Below, piece after piece: positions 17,188-25,400 of a DNA stretch of 64,000 bases. Each line of letters begins with the position of its first letter. Position 1 is the first letter of the stretch. The notes below the pieces were generated by a model. That model saw only the letters and a program-made list of their open reading frames with translations. It did no database searches and had not been told where the DNA came from. Origin of the DNA: Scatomorpha merdavium (GTDB taxonomy: Bacteria; Bacillota; Clostridia; Oscillospirales; Oscillospiraceae); the NCBI GenBank assembly GCA_018711415.1, contig DVIJ01000004.1, forward strand, positions 1-64,000, given 5' to 3'. The translations under genes and the position numbers were made by a program.

Positions 17188-17981
17188 CTTGCCCTCCTTG
17201 CCGCGCCTATGGCGGTGGCGCAGGCGCTGTGCTCCGGGATGAGGAACTGCGTGCCGTAGACCCGCTCGAACTGGGCGAAGTTCCTGCGCGAGGGCGCGCT
17301 TCCGGCCATCGCGCCTATGACGACCACGGCTGAGGCTCCGCTGCCCGCGCAGGCCATCAGGCTCATCGTACCGATGACCTGGAGCACCAGGGTCGAGATG
17401 CCCGCGGCCCAGTCCTCATCGGAGGCCGTGGGGTCCATCCGGGCGAGGTTCGAGGCGGTTATCTCCTGGTCCAGGATGCCGTAGCCCTCGACGAAGTCGC
17501 CGATGAGCAGGTCCACCTTGCCGTTGCGGCCGCGCATGGCCATCTCGTTGAGCCGGGACATGTCCTCCAGGCCCAGGAGCTTGACGGAAAGGCCCTTGAG
17601 CGTCCCGCCGCCGACGCCCGTGCCGCACAGGTGGGTATACTCCCCGGCCTTGGCCCGGACGAAGGCCGTGCCTGTGCCGATGCTCGCCACGACGATATCG
17701 TCCCTGCCGCTCAGCCAGCAGGCGCCCTCGCCTATGGCCTCCGGCTCGGAGATGTAGCTCAGCGGGCGTCCCAGGCGCTCCAGGCCGGAGTTCTTGGCTG
17801 CGAGCCCCGTCAGGGCGATGGTCTCGGCCTCCGCCGCATCCAGGCCCAGGCGCTCCAGCATCGCCGGGACGTCCCCGCCCCGGCCGTGCTCGTAGTGCGT
17901 GCGGAGGATGCGCTCTCCCTCCAGGGCGCAGAGCTTCACCGCGGAAGCGCCCATATCAACGCCGATTATCATTTGATGCAC
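17178..17981 (-). CDS. coaW: Type II pantothenate kinase
   Basis: Catalyses the first step of coenzyme A synthesis. The 267-aa protein is of the eukaryote-like (type II) ASKHA fold also found in staphylococci: N-terminal phosphate loop IIGVDMGASAVKLCAL, catalytic-region Glu in YISEPEAIGEGA, and the adenosine loop ASIGTGTAFVRA with GTGVGGGTLKGLSVKLLG. This type usually escapes CoA feedback; that is family knowledge, not visible here. It sits between the DUF6440-like gene (9-base gap) and rsmA (10-base overlap). Confidence 0.9.
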   Translation of the reverse strand: MHQMIIGVDMGASAVKLCALEGERILRTHYEHGRGGDVPAMLERLGLDAAEAETIALTGLAAKNSGLERLGRPLSYISEPEAIGEGACWLSGRDDIVVASIGTGTAFVRAKAGEYTHLCGTGVGGGTLKGLSVKLLGLEDMSRLNEMAMRGRNGKVDLLIGDFVEGYGILDQEITASNLARMDPTASDEDWAAGISTLVLQVIGTMSLMACAGSGASAVVVIGAMAGSAPSRRNFAQFERVYGTQFLIPEHSACATAIGAARRARCV

Positions 17982-17990
17982 CTCACAGGC

Positions 17991-18191
17991 TCATTCGAGC
18001 GTATTTTGCGCCGCGCTGTCCACGACGACGTTACCGTTTGCGTCCAGCAGCGGCGTGATATGCGTCGGCGTGAGCCCGCCGACGGCGAGGTAGTTGACGC
18101 CAGTCTGCATGTCCACCACGACATACAGCATGCCCGCTCCCAGGCCCTGGTTCTCCTTGATGACGAAACGATCCGGTTTCTTCTTTGCCAT
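17991..18191 (-). CDS. Small DUF6440-like protein
   Basis: A 66-aa protein of unknown function. It reads KPDRFVIKENQGLG, then LYVVVDMQTGVNYLAVGG and ITPLLDANGNVV, the pattern of DUF6440 proteins, in which a residue stretch with DxxTGVxYL and PLLDxxG recurs. No signal peptide or membrane segment is present. It lies between trmD and coaW in the same direction with short gaps (23 and 9 bases), so it is probably co-transcribed with them. Confidence 0.75.
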   Translation of the reverse strand: MAKKKPDRFVIKENQGLGAGMLYVVVDMQTGVNYLAVGGLTPTHITPLLDANGNVVVDSAAQNTLE

Positions 18192-18214
18192 GCTTCCCCC
18201 TCCTTTTCAGCAGC

Positions 18215-19510
18215 TCAGATAAGCTTCTCGTAGGCGTTGCGCCGCGAATCGTGGCCCGGGTCCATGAGACTGACGTCCACCTCGCCGCAGTAAGTAAAGC
18301 CCAGCTTCTCGCTTGCCAGGCGGTTCATGGCCCTGTTGTCCCTGTGCGTATCGACCCTCACGGAGGCCTTGCCCAGGCCCGCCGCCAGGTCGAAGGCCAG
18401 GGAGAACATGTCCCGCGCGAGCCTCGTGCCGCGGTACTTGTCCGCGGTCATCGCCCGGTGGACGACGGCGTAGTTGTCGCCCTCGGCGAGCCATGCGCCG
18501 TCGATGACGTCGTAGCTCGGCTCGTGCAGCATGGAGATGCAGACGTAGCCCGCGAGCTCTCCCTCGTGCTCGAACACCCAGCCCCGGCCTAGCTCTATGT
18601 CCCCGTAGAGGACCTCCTCCCTGGGGTATCCGTCCTGCCACTGGTCCACGCCGCTCTCGCGCAGGTACCTCTGCGCCTGAGCGACGATCTCCATGACGCC
18701 CGGCACGTCCGAGGGCTCCGCGCGCCGGGGTTCGAAGCGCAGCTTTTCGCCCTCGGGCAGGCGCTCATATTTTATCTCTTCGACGAGTTTTCTGTCCATT
18801 TTGTCTCCAAGCTCCAGTTTTTCAAACATATCGGGCCGCTTGTCCAGGGTTCGCTCGAGCTGTTTTTTCCTGCGCCACTTGGCCACCTTGGCGTGGTCGC
18901 CCGTGAGCAGGACCTCCGGCACGGCGCGGCCCTCCCAGACCTCGGGGCGCGTGTACTGCGGGTATTCGAGCAGGCCGTCCCAATGGCTCTCGCCGGTGTA
19001 GCACTCCTCGTCCGCGAGGACGCCCGGGACCATCCGGCAGACGCAGTCCGCCACGGCCATCGCGGCTATCTCGCCGCCAGTCAGCACGAAGTCGCCCAGC
19101 GATATCTCCTCGTCCACGCACTCCTCGATAAAGCGCTCGTCCACGCCCTCATAGTGGCCGCAGACGAGGACGAGGTGGTCATAGTCCCGCCGGAGCCGTT
19201 TGGCCTCCTCCTGATCGAAGGGCTTCCCCTGCGGGGACATATAGATGACGCGGCTGCGCCTCTTCCCGGCCTTGGACATGATGTCGTCCAGGCAGCTCTT
19301 GAGGGGCTGCGCCATCATGACGAGGCCCCAGCCGCCGCCGTAGGGGTAGTCGTCCACCTGCATCTGCTTATTCTCTGTGTAGTCGCGTATCTGGACGCAG
19401 TTTATCTCCACCGCGCCCTTCTTGGCGGCGCGGCCTATGATGCTCTCCCCCAGGACCGCGCTCATGCTGCCCGGGAAGAGGGTCATTATATCTATCCTGT
19501 ACGGCTCCAC
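18215..19510 (-). CDS. trmD: TrmD-GNAT fusion: tRNA (guanine37-N1)-methyltransferase plus acetyltransferase domain
   Basis: Residues 1 to about 235 are a complete TrmD, which methylates G37 of tRNA to prevent frameshifting: IDIMTLFPGSMSAVL, trefoil-knot SAM site LVLVCGHYEGVDERFIEE and ISLGDFVLTGGEIAAM, and substrate-binding SHWDGLLEYPQYTRPEVW. Residues 258-431 are a GNAT domain: GVDQWQDGYP, YRGTRLARDMF (acetyl-CoA loop) and VRVDTHRDNRAM...LGFTYCG. The two run in one frame with no stop. The start is GTG at 19510. In-frame Met238 (ATG at 18799) has GGAGA 4 bases upstream and could give a free 194-aa acetyltransferase. The acetyl acceptor is unknown. Confidence 0.93.
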   Translation of the reverse strand: MEPYRIDIMTLFPGSMSAVLGESIIGRAAKKGAVEINCVQIRDYTENKQMQVDDYPYGGGWGLVMMAQPLKSCLDDIMSKAGKRRSRVIYMSPQGKPFDQEEAKRLRRDYDHLVLVCGHYEGVDERFIEECVDEEISLGDFVLTGGEIAAMAVADCVCRMVPGVLADEECYTGESHWDGLLEYPQYTRPEVWEGRAVPEVLLTGDHAKVAKWRRKKQLERTLDKRPDMFEKLELGDKMDRKLVEEIKYERLPEGEKLRFEPRRAEPSDVPGVMEIVAQAQRYLRESGVDQWQDGYPREEVLYGDIELGRGWVFEHEGELAGYVCISMLHEPSYDVIDGAWLAEGDNYAVVHRAMTADKYRGTRLARDMFSLAFDLAAGLGKASVRVDTHRDNRAMNRLASEKLGFTYCGEVDVSLMDPGHDSRRNAYEKLI

Positions 19511-19511
19511 G

Positions 19512-19997
19512 TCACATCCCCTCTATCAGCCGGACGGTGATGACGCCGGCGTCGGCGTCCGTCCTCAGAATGAACTCCGGCACGGCGGGGATGAGCCGCT
19601 CCCTTTCGCCCTTCACGACGTAGACCATGGACGCCGGCGCGTCTATGACCTCCGCGAGCTGCCCTATGCTCTCGCCGGACTCGGTGACTACCTCGGCGCC
19701 GATGATGTCCTGGATGAAGTAGCCGCCCTTGGGGAGCTTTGCGTCCGCGCGGTCTATGAACACGCGCCTGCCCTTGAGGCGCATGGCGGCGTTCACGTCC
19801 TCCACGCCCTCGAGCCGGGCGAGAACAGTCTGCTTGTGTACGCGCGCGGCGAGCACCCTCACGGGCGCGCCGTCTATATACAGGGTCCGGAACTTCGCCA
19901 AAAACTCCGCCGAATCGGTCCAGGGCAGGATCTTTACCTCGCCCCGGACGCCGTGGGTGTTGACGATCTCCCCGGCCTCGATGAATCTCTCTTTCAT
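19512..19997 (-). CDS. rimM: 16S rRNA processing protein RimM
   Basis: 30S maturation factor binding ribosomal protein S19. The 161-aa product has the N-terminal domain AGEIVNTHGVRGEVKILPWTD, and the C-terminal PRC barrel beginning PKGGYFIQDIIGAEVVTESG. The stop is one base before the trmD GTG, so the pair is likely translated together. The order khpA-rimM-trmD is standard in Firmicutes. Confidence 0.96.
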   Translation of the reverse strand: MKERFIEAGEIVNTHGVRGEVKILPWTDSAEFLAKFRTLYIDGAPVRVLAARVHKQTVLARLEGVEDVNAAMRLKGRRVFIDRADAKLPKGGYFIQDIIGAEVVTESGESIGQLAEVIDAPASMVYVVKGERERLIPAVPEFILRTDADAGVITVRLIEGM

Positions 19998-20025
19998 ATC
20001 GACCCGCCTTTTACCAAATGCAAGC

Positions 20026-20051
20026 TAAGGGAGGCGTTTTCGCCTCCCTTA
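20026..20051 (-). promoter_or_regulatory. Intercistronic hairpin between khpA and rimM
   Basis: A perfect 11-bp stem TAAGGGAGGCG with a 4-base loop (AAAA on the minus strand) begins 3 bases past the khpA stop. It is not followed by a T-run. It may partly reduce downstream transcription, or protect or process the mRNA; which is not decidable here. Confidence 0.5.
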
Positions 20052-20054
20052 ACT

Positions 20055-20285
20055 TCAGTCCACGATCTCCACGGACACTTTTTTGCCCTTTCTCTGGGCG
20101 ACGGCCTTCATGAGGACGCGGATCTCTTTAACGATCCGGCCCTGGCGGCCGATGACCTTGCCCATATCGCCCTCGGCGACGCGGACCTCAAAAACGGTCT
20201 CGCCGTCGGCTTTGCGCTCGGTCACGGAGACCTCGTCGGGTTTTTCGACGAGGCTCTGTATAATGTAGGTCAGAAGTTCTTTCAT
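20055..20285 (-). CDS. khpA: KH-domain RNA-binding protein KhpA
   Basis: Small single-KH protein (76 aa) that binds RNA, usually with KhpB, and in Gram-positives influences cell elongation and division. The KH core is EGDMGKVIGRQGRIVKEIRVL with the GxxG loop GRQG. It sits between rpsP and rimM, its standard position. Confidence 0.94.
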   Translation of the reverse strand: MKELLTYIIQSLVEKPDEVSVTERKADGETVFEVRVAEGDMGKVIGRQGRIVKEIRVLMKAVAQRKGKKVSVEIVD

Positions 20286-20303
20286 CGTCTAGTTTGCAGC
20301 TCC

Positions 20304-20540
20304 TTAGGCCTCAGCCTTTTTCAAGAGGCCCCTGACGGTATCGGTCGGCTGGGCGCCGTTGGCGATCCAGTACTTGGCGCGCTCCAGGTCCACCTTCAGC
20401 TTCTCGCTGTCGGCGAGGGGGTCGTAGGTGCCTATCTCCTCGATGAAGCGGCCGTCGCGCGGGCTGCGCGAATCCGCGACCACGATGCGGTAGTAGGGGG
20501 CCTTCTTGGCGCCCATCCTGCGAAGTCTGATCTTGACCAT
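20304..20540 (-). CDS. rpsP: 30S ribosomal protein S16
   Basis: The 78-aa S16 begins MVKIRLRRMGAKKAPYYRIV and continues ADSRSPRDGRFIEEIGTYDP, the family signature. It lies in the usual place between ffh and khpA. The 61-base gap to ffh contains a small hairpin (5-bp stem) and a GGAGGTGAAAA ribosome-binding site. Confidence 0.98.
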   Translation of the reverse strand: MVKIRLRRMGAKKAPYYRIVVADSRSPRDGRFIEEIGTYDPLADSEKLKVDLERAKYWIANGAQPTDTVRGLLKKAEA

Positions 20541-20601
20541 GTATTTTCACCTCCGTTGTTAGTCTGAGTCATATGTTGAACCGCCCTCCGGCGGGTGCAA
20601 C

Positions 20602-21957
20602 CTAGAAACCGGGGAAGCCGCCCATGCCGGGCATACCGCCCATCTTGGCGAACTTTTTCATCTTGCGGCTGTTGCCGGACATCTGCTTCACGAGCTGGAG
20701 CATCATGTCGTATTGCTTGAGCAGCCTGTTGACGTCCACGACCGTCGTCCCGGAGCCGGCGGCGATGCGCTTTTTGCGCGAGTTGCCGAGGATACCGGGG
20801 TTTTCGCGCTCCTTCGGAGTCATGGAGAGGATGATGGCCTCGGTGCGGGCCATGGCCTTTTCGTCCACCTTGGCGCCCTTGAGGCTCTTGGCGTTCATGC
20901 CGAGCATCCCGGCGATGTCCTCCATGGAGCCCATGCCCTTGAGCTGCTTCATCTGCTCGAGGTAGTCCGTCAGGGTGAAGCGGTTCTGGCGGAGCTTGTC
21001 GGCCATTTCGGCGGCCTTTTTCTCGTCCAGGGTCTGCTCGGCCTTTTCTATGAGGGTGAGCACGTCGCCCATGCCGAGGATACGGCCGGCCATGCGGTCC
21101 GGGTGGAAGGCCTCGATCTGGTCGAGCTTTTCGCCCACGCCGGCGAATTTTATGGGCTTGCCCGTCACGGCCGTGACGGAGAGGGCCGCGCCGCCCCTGG
21201 CGTCGCCGTCGAGCTTCGTGAGCATGACGCCCGTCACGTCCAGGGCCTCGTCGAAGGCGGAGGCCGCGTTCACGGCGTCCTGACCCGTCATAGCGTCCAC
21301 CACGAGCAGGATCTCCGCGGGCTCCGTTGCGGCCTTGATGTTTTTGAGCTCGTCCATGAGCTCTTCGTCTATGTGGAGGCGGCCTGCCGTGTCCAGGAAC
21401 ACGAGGTCGCTGCCGAACTTTTTCGCGTGGGCTATGCCCGCCTTGGCGATCTCCACGGGGTCGCCCTGGCCCATCTGAAAGACCGGGATGCCGAGCTTTT
21501 CGCCCACGGTCTCGAGCTGCTTTATCGCGGCGGGACGGTAGACGTCACAGGCGACGAGCAGCGGGCGCTTGCCCTGTTTTTTCATGAGCGCGGCGAGCTT
21601 TGCGCCGTTTGTCGTCTTGCCGGCGCCCTGCAGGCCCACCAGCATGACCACGCTCGGGCTCTTGGAGGAGATGTTGAGCTTCTGGTTTTCGCTGCCCATG
21701 AGCTCGCGCAGCTCCTCGTTTACTATCTTCACGACCATCTGCGCCGGCGTCAGGCTTTCCATGACCTCCGCGCCCTTGGCGCGCTCGGAGACGCGCTTCA
21801 CAAAGTCCTTCACGACCTTGTAGCTCACGTCCGCCTCGAGCAGGGCCAGGCGCACCTCGCGCATGGCCTCGCTTATGTCCAGCTCCGTCAGGCGGCCCTT
21901 GCCGCGGAGCTTTTTGAACGTTGCGTTCAGCTTATCGGAAAGGCTCTCAAAAGCCAC
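20602..21957 (-). CDS. ffh: Signal recognition particle protein Ffh
   Basis: SRP54-type GTPase delivering nascent membrane proteins to the translocon. The 451-aa protein has an N-domain (1-90), the G-domain with G1 loop GLQGAGKT (108-115), FLDTAGRLHIDEELMDEL, TKLDGDARGGAALS, and a C-terminal methionine-rich M-domain with GSGTTVVDVNRLLKQYD. The tail GMPGMGGFPGF is usual. It follows ylxM by 15 bases. No SRP RNA gene was recognised in the window. Confidence 0.98.
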   Translation of the reverse strand: MAFESLSDKLNATFKKLRGKGRLTELDISEAMREVRLALLEADVSYKVVKDFVKRVSERAKGAEVMESLTPAQMVVKIVNEELRELMGSENQKLNISSKSPSVVMLVGLQGAGKTTNGAKLAALMKKQGKRPLLVACDVYRPAAIKQLETVGEKLGIPVFQMGQGDPVEIAKAGIAHAKKFGSDLVFLDTAGRLHIDEELMDELKNIKAATEPAEILLVVDAMTGQDAVNAASAFDEALDVTGVMLTKLDGDARGGAALSVTAVTGKPIKFAGVGEKLDQIEAFHPDRMAGRILGMGDVLTLIEKAEQTLDEKKAAEMADKLRQNRFTLTDYLEQMKQLKGMGSMEDIAGMLGMNAKSLKGAKVDEKAMARTEAIILSMTPKERENPGILGNSRKKRIAAGSGTTVVDVNRLLKQYDMMLQLVKQMSGNSRKMKKFAKMGGMPGMGGFPGF

Positions 21958-21972
21958 TGTGAATCGCCTCCC

Positions 21973-22323
21973 TCACTCGTCCAGGCTGTGCAGCGCGGCG
22001 ATGACCTCCCGCGCCGTGTCTCTTGCATTTTCGTCCGCCGAGCCGAGGAGCGTGGAGAGCTTGGTCTCTATCTCCGAAAGCGCCTCCCGCCTGGCCCGGA
22101 ACCGCGCCACGAGGCCCGTCTTGGCCTCTATCTCGCGGAGCGCGGCCTCCGCCCGCCTGATAATGTCCCAAACGCCCTGGCGGGAGATCCCGCCGATGTC
22201 CGCGATCTCCGCAAGGGAGAGGTCCTCGTTATAGTGCAGGTCAAAGTATTCGCGCTGTTTTTCCGTCAGCAGCTCTCCGTAGAAGTCGAAGAGCATCGTT
22301 CTCTCCACGGGTCCTTCCGCCAT
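21973..22323 (-). CDS. ylxM: YlxM-type DNA-binding protein
   Basis: A 116-aa helix-turn-helix protein of the YlxM/p13 family, similar to sigma-70 region 4, nearly always upstream of ffh and thought to affect SRP function. The helix-turn-helix is LSLAEIADIGGISRQGVWDIIRR. The start ATG at 22323 has AAGGAGGGGAG 6-7 bases before it. It is the first gene of the ffh-rpsP-rimM-trmD operon. Confidence 0.92.
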   Translation of the reverse strand: MAEGPVERTMLFDFYGELLTEKQREYFDLHYNEDLSLAEIADIGGISRQGVWDIIRRAEAALREIEAKTGLVARFRARREALSEIETKLSTLLGSADENARDTAREVIAALHSLDE

Positions 22324-22352
22324 GGCGCGCTCCCCTCCTTCAAACCTCTGTG

Positions 22353-22381
22353 ATTATACACGCCCTCCCCGGTGCTGTCAA
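22353..22381 (-). promoter_or_regulatory. Consensus sigma-A promoter of the ylxM-ffh operon
   Basis: Minus strand: perfect -35 TTGACA (22381-22376), 17-base spacer, perfect -10 TATAAT (22358-22353). This is the best promoter match in the window and suggests high constitutive expression. Confidence 0.88.
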
Positions 22382-22471
22382 GTACTTTTCTTTTACAGCC
22401 CTCGCGGTATACGAAAGGCCCGCGCGGGGCAAAGTAAATCTTGCGAATTTTCATCGGATAGGGTGATAAAA

Positions 22472-25400
22472 ATGGCCGAAAATACGGGCCGCGCGCTCTC
22501 GCGCGGACTTTTGCGCTGTCTCGCCTCCATAAGTCGGGAGCACGCCCGGCTCTCCCGGAGCCCCGCCCCGGCCCCGGGCGCGGAGTGGCTGCTGGACAAC
22601 TGGTATCTCATAGAACGCGAGGGCAGGCTCGCGGCCTCCGAGCTGCGGCGCGCTGGCAGGCTCCGCGGCTGCGCGGAGGGCGGCGCGCTCATAGCCTGTC
22701 TCTGCCGCCGTCTGGTCCGGGACTGCGGCGGCGAGGTCACGGAAGAGCGCGCCTCGCGCTTTTTGAGCGAGGCCCAGGCGGAGACGCCCCTGCGGATGCG
22801 GGAGCTGGGACTTTTTGCGCCCTGCCTGCGCCTTGCGCTCGTCGAGGACATAGCCGCCTCGCTCTCCGGCGGGCCGGACCCGGAACCGCTTTCGGCCTGC
22901 ATAAACTCGCTGCGGCTCTTCGCCACCCTGGACCTCACGCAGCTGCTCGAGGGCGCGGACCTGGTCGAGGCCGCGCTCCGGAGGGACCCCGCGGGCGTCT
23001 ATCCGCAGATGGACGAGCGCAGCCGCGCCTACTACCGCGAGCGCCTGCGTCTCCTGGCGAAAAAGCGCGGCGTGGATGAGCACGAGCTGGCCGCGGAACT
23101 CATCGAGCGCTCGGGCGAGAGCGGCCACGTGGGCGCCCTGCTCCTGCCGGAGCCCCGGAGCGGCCGGGGCTACGCCCTGGCCCAGCTGCTGCCCGCTCTC
23201 ATTTTGTCCGCGGGCCTGGCGGTTTATTTCAGGAGCCTGCCGCTCTTTTTCCCGGCGCTGGCGGCGCTCTGGGAGCTCTCGAAGGCCGTCTGCGATTTTG
23301 TGCTGCTGCGCGTGCTGCCGCCGCGGCTCATACCCCGGCTGGAGCTGGCGGGCGGCGTTCCGGATGAGGGGCGCTGCATCTGCGTCGTCTCCTCCCTGCT
23401 CTCGGGGGAGGACTCGGGGCCGGAGCTGGCCCGGAGGCTTGAGGAGTTCTCCCTCGCCTCGCGCGACTGCGGTGGGAACCTGGCCTTCGGCCTGCTGGCG
23501 GACCTGCCCGAGGCCAAAGCCCCCGAGCTGCCCTCGGACGCCGGGGCGAAGCGCGCCGCCGCGCTCGCCGTGGAGGCGCTGAACAAAAAATACGGCGGCG
23601 GCTTCTACCTCTTCTGCCGCGAGCGGAAGCCCCGGGGCCGGGACAGGCTCTGGTCGGGCTTCGAGCGCAAGCGCGGCGCGCTGCTGGACCTGGCCCGGCT
23701 CCTGTGCGAGGGCTCCGGCGGCCTGGAAGTCCTGGCCGGGGATGCGGAGGCCCTCGCGGGGACGAGGTATATACTCACCCTCGACGCGGACACGCGCCTG
23801 CTTCCCGGCGCGGCGCGCGAGCTCATCGGCGCCATGCTGCACCCCATGAACCGCCCGGTCTTTGACCCGGGCCGCAGGGCGGTGGTGTCCGGCCACGGTC
23901 TCATCCACCCGCGCATGGACGTGGAGCTGCCCTCCGCCGTGAGGACGCCCTTTTCCCGCATCATGGCCGGGGCCGGCGGGACGGACCCCTACGGCGCGGC
24001 CTGCGGCGAGGTCTGGCAGGACCTGACGGGCCGCGGCGGTTTTGCGGGCAAGGGCATCCTGGACGCGGAGGCCCTGCTCGTCGGCTGCTCCGGCCTGCCG
24101 GAAAACCGCATCCTCTCCCACGACGCCGTCGAGGGCGCCATCCTCCGCGGCGGCTACATGAGCGATACGGAGCTGACGGACGGCTTCCCCGCCCGGCCCG
24201 GGGCCTATTTCCGCCGCCTGCACCGCTGGGTGCGCGGGGACTGGCAGAACCTCGGCTTCATCTTCGGCCGGGGCAGGGAGCTCGCCTTTGCGGACAGGTG
24301 GAAGCTCATGGACAGCCTCCGCCGCAGCCTGCACCCCGTTTTTTGCTTTGGAGCCCTGCTCTGGGCCTCGTTTTCCGGCTCCGCGGCCTCGCTCTGCGCG
24401 GGGCTTTTGGCGCTCTTTTCGCTCTGCACGGGGCTCCTGCCCGCCCTGGGCTCCGCGCTCCTGCGGCGGGACAGGGAACGCCTGCGCTCGGCCACGCCGC
24501 ACGGCTTTTCCGGGCGGCTGCTGCAGGTCCTGCTCCGGCTCGTCCTGCTGCCCTGGGAGGCGCTCTGCTGCCTTTCGGCGGCGCTCACGGCGCTCTGGCG
24601 CATGGGAATATCCAAGCGGAACCTCCTGGCCTGGCAGACCGCCGCGCAGTCCGAGGGCCGGGCGCGCAAGGTCCTGGAGGGCTGGCCTCCCGTCCTCTGC
24701 GGGGCGCTGCTGCTCGCGCTTGCGCCCCTGCCCCTAGGCAGGGCTCTGGGGCTCTTCTGGCTCGTATCCGGCCTTGCCGCGCCGGCGCTCGGCAGGGAGA
24801 CGAAGCTCGCGCCCCCGCTCGCGGAGGCGGACCGCCGTTTCCTGCTCGGCGAGGCGGAAAAGATCTGGGCCTACTTTGCCGAGTTCTGCACCGCGGAGGA
24901 CAACTACCTCCCGCCCGACAACTGGCAGGAGCAGCCCCCGACGGGCCTCGCCCACCGCAGCTCGCCCACTAATATCGGCCTGGCCCTGATCTCCGCCCTC
25001 GCGGCGGCGGACCTGGGTCTCTGCTCCGTGCCGGAGCTGGGCGAGTTCGCGGAAAGGCTCCTCGCCTCCTGCGAGAGGATGCCCAAGTGGCGCGGTCATC
25101 TTTATAATTGGTACGACACGCGGACGCTCCGCCCCCTGGAGCCGAGGTACGTCTCCACCGTGGACAGCGGCAATCTGGCCGCCTGCCTGGGCGCGGCCCG
25201 GCGCGGGCTCACGGACTACGGGCGCGCGGACCTCGCCGCCCGGGCCGAGGCGCTCTACCAGGCGATGGACTTCCGCCCGCTCTACGACCCGGGCCGCAGG
25301 CTCTTCCGCATCGGCTGGGACGAGAGCGCGGGCAAGCTCTCGGAGGGGCTTTACGACCTGCTCTCGAGCGAGGCCCGGCTGACGGGCTATCTCTGCGTGG

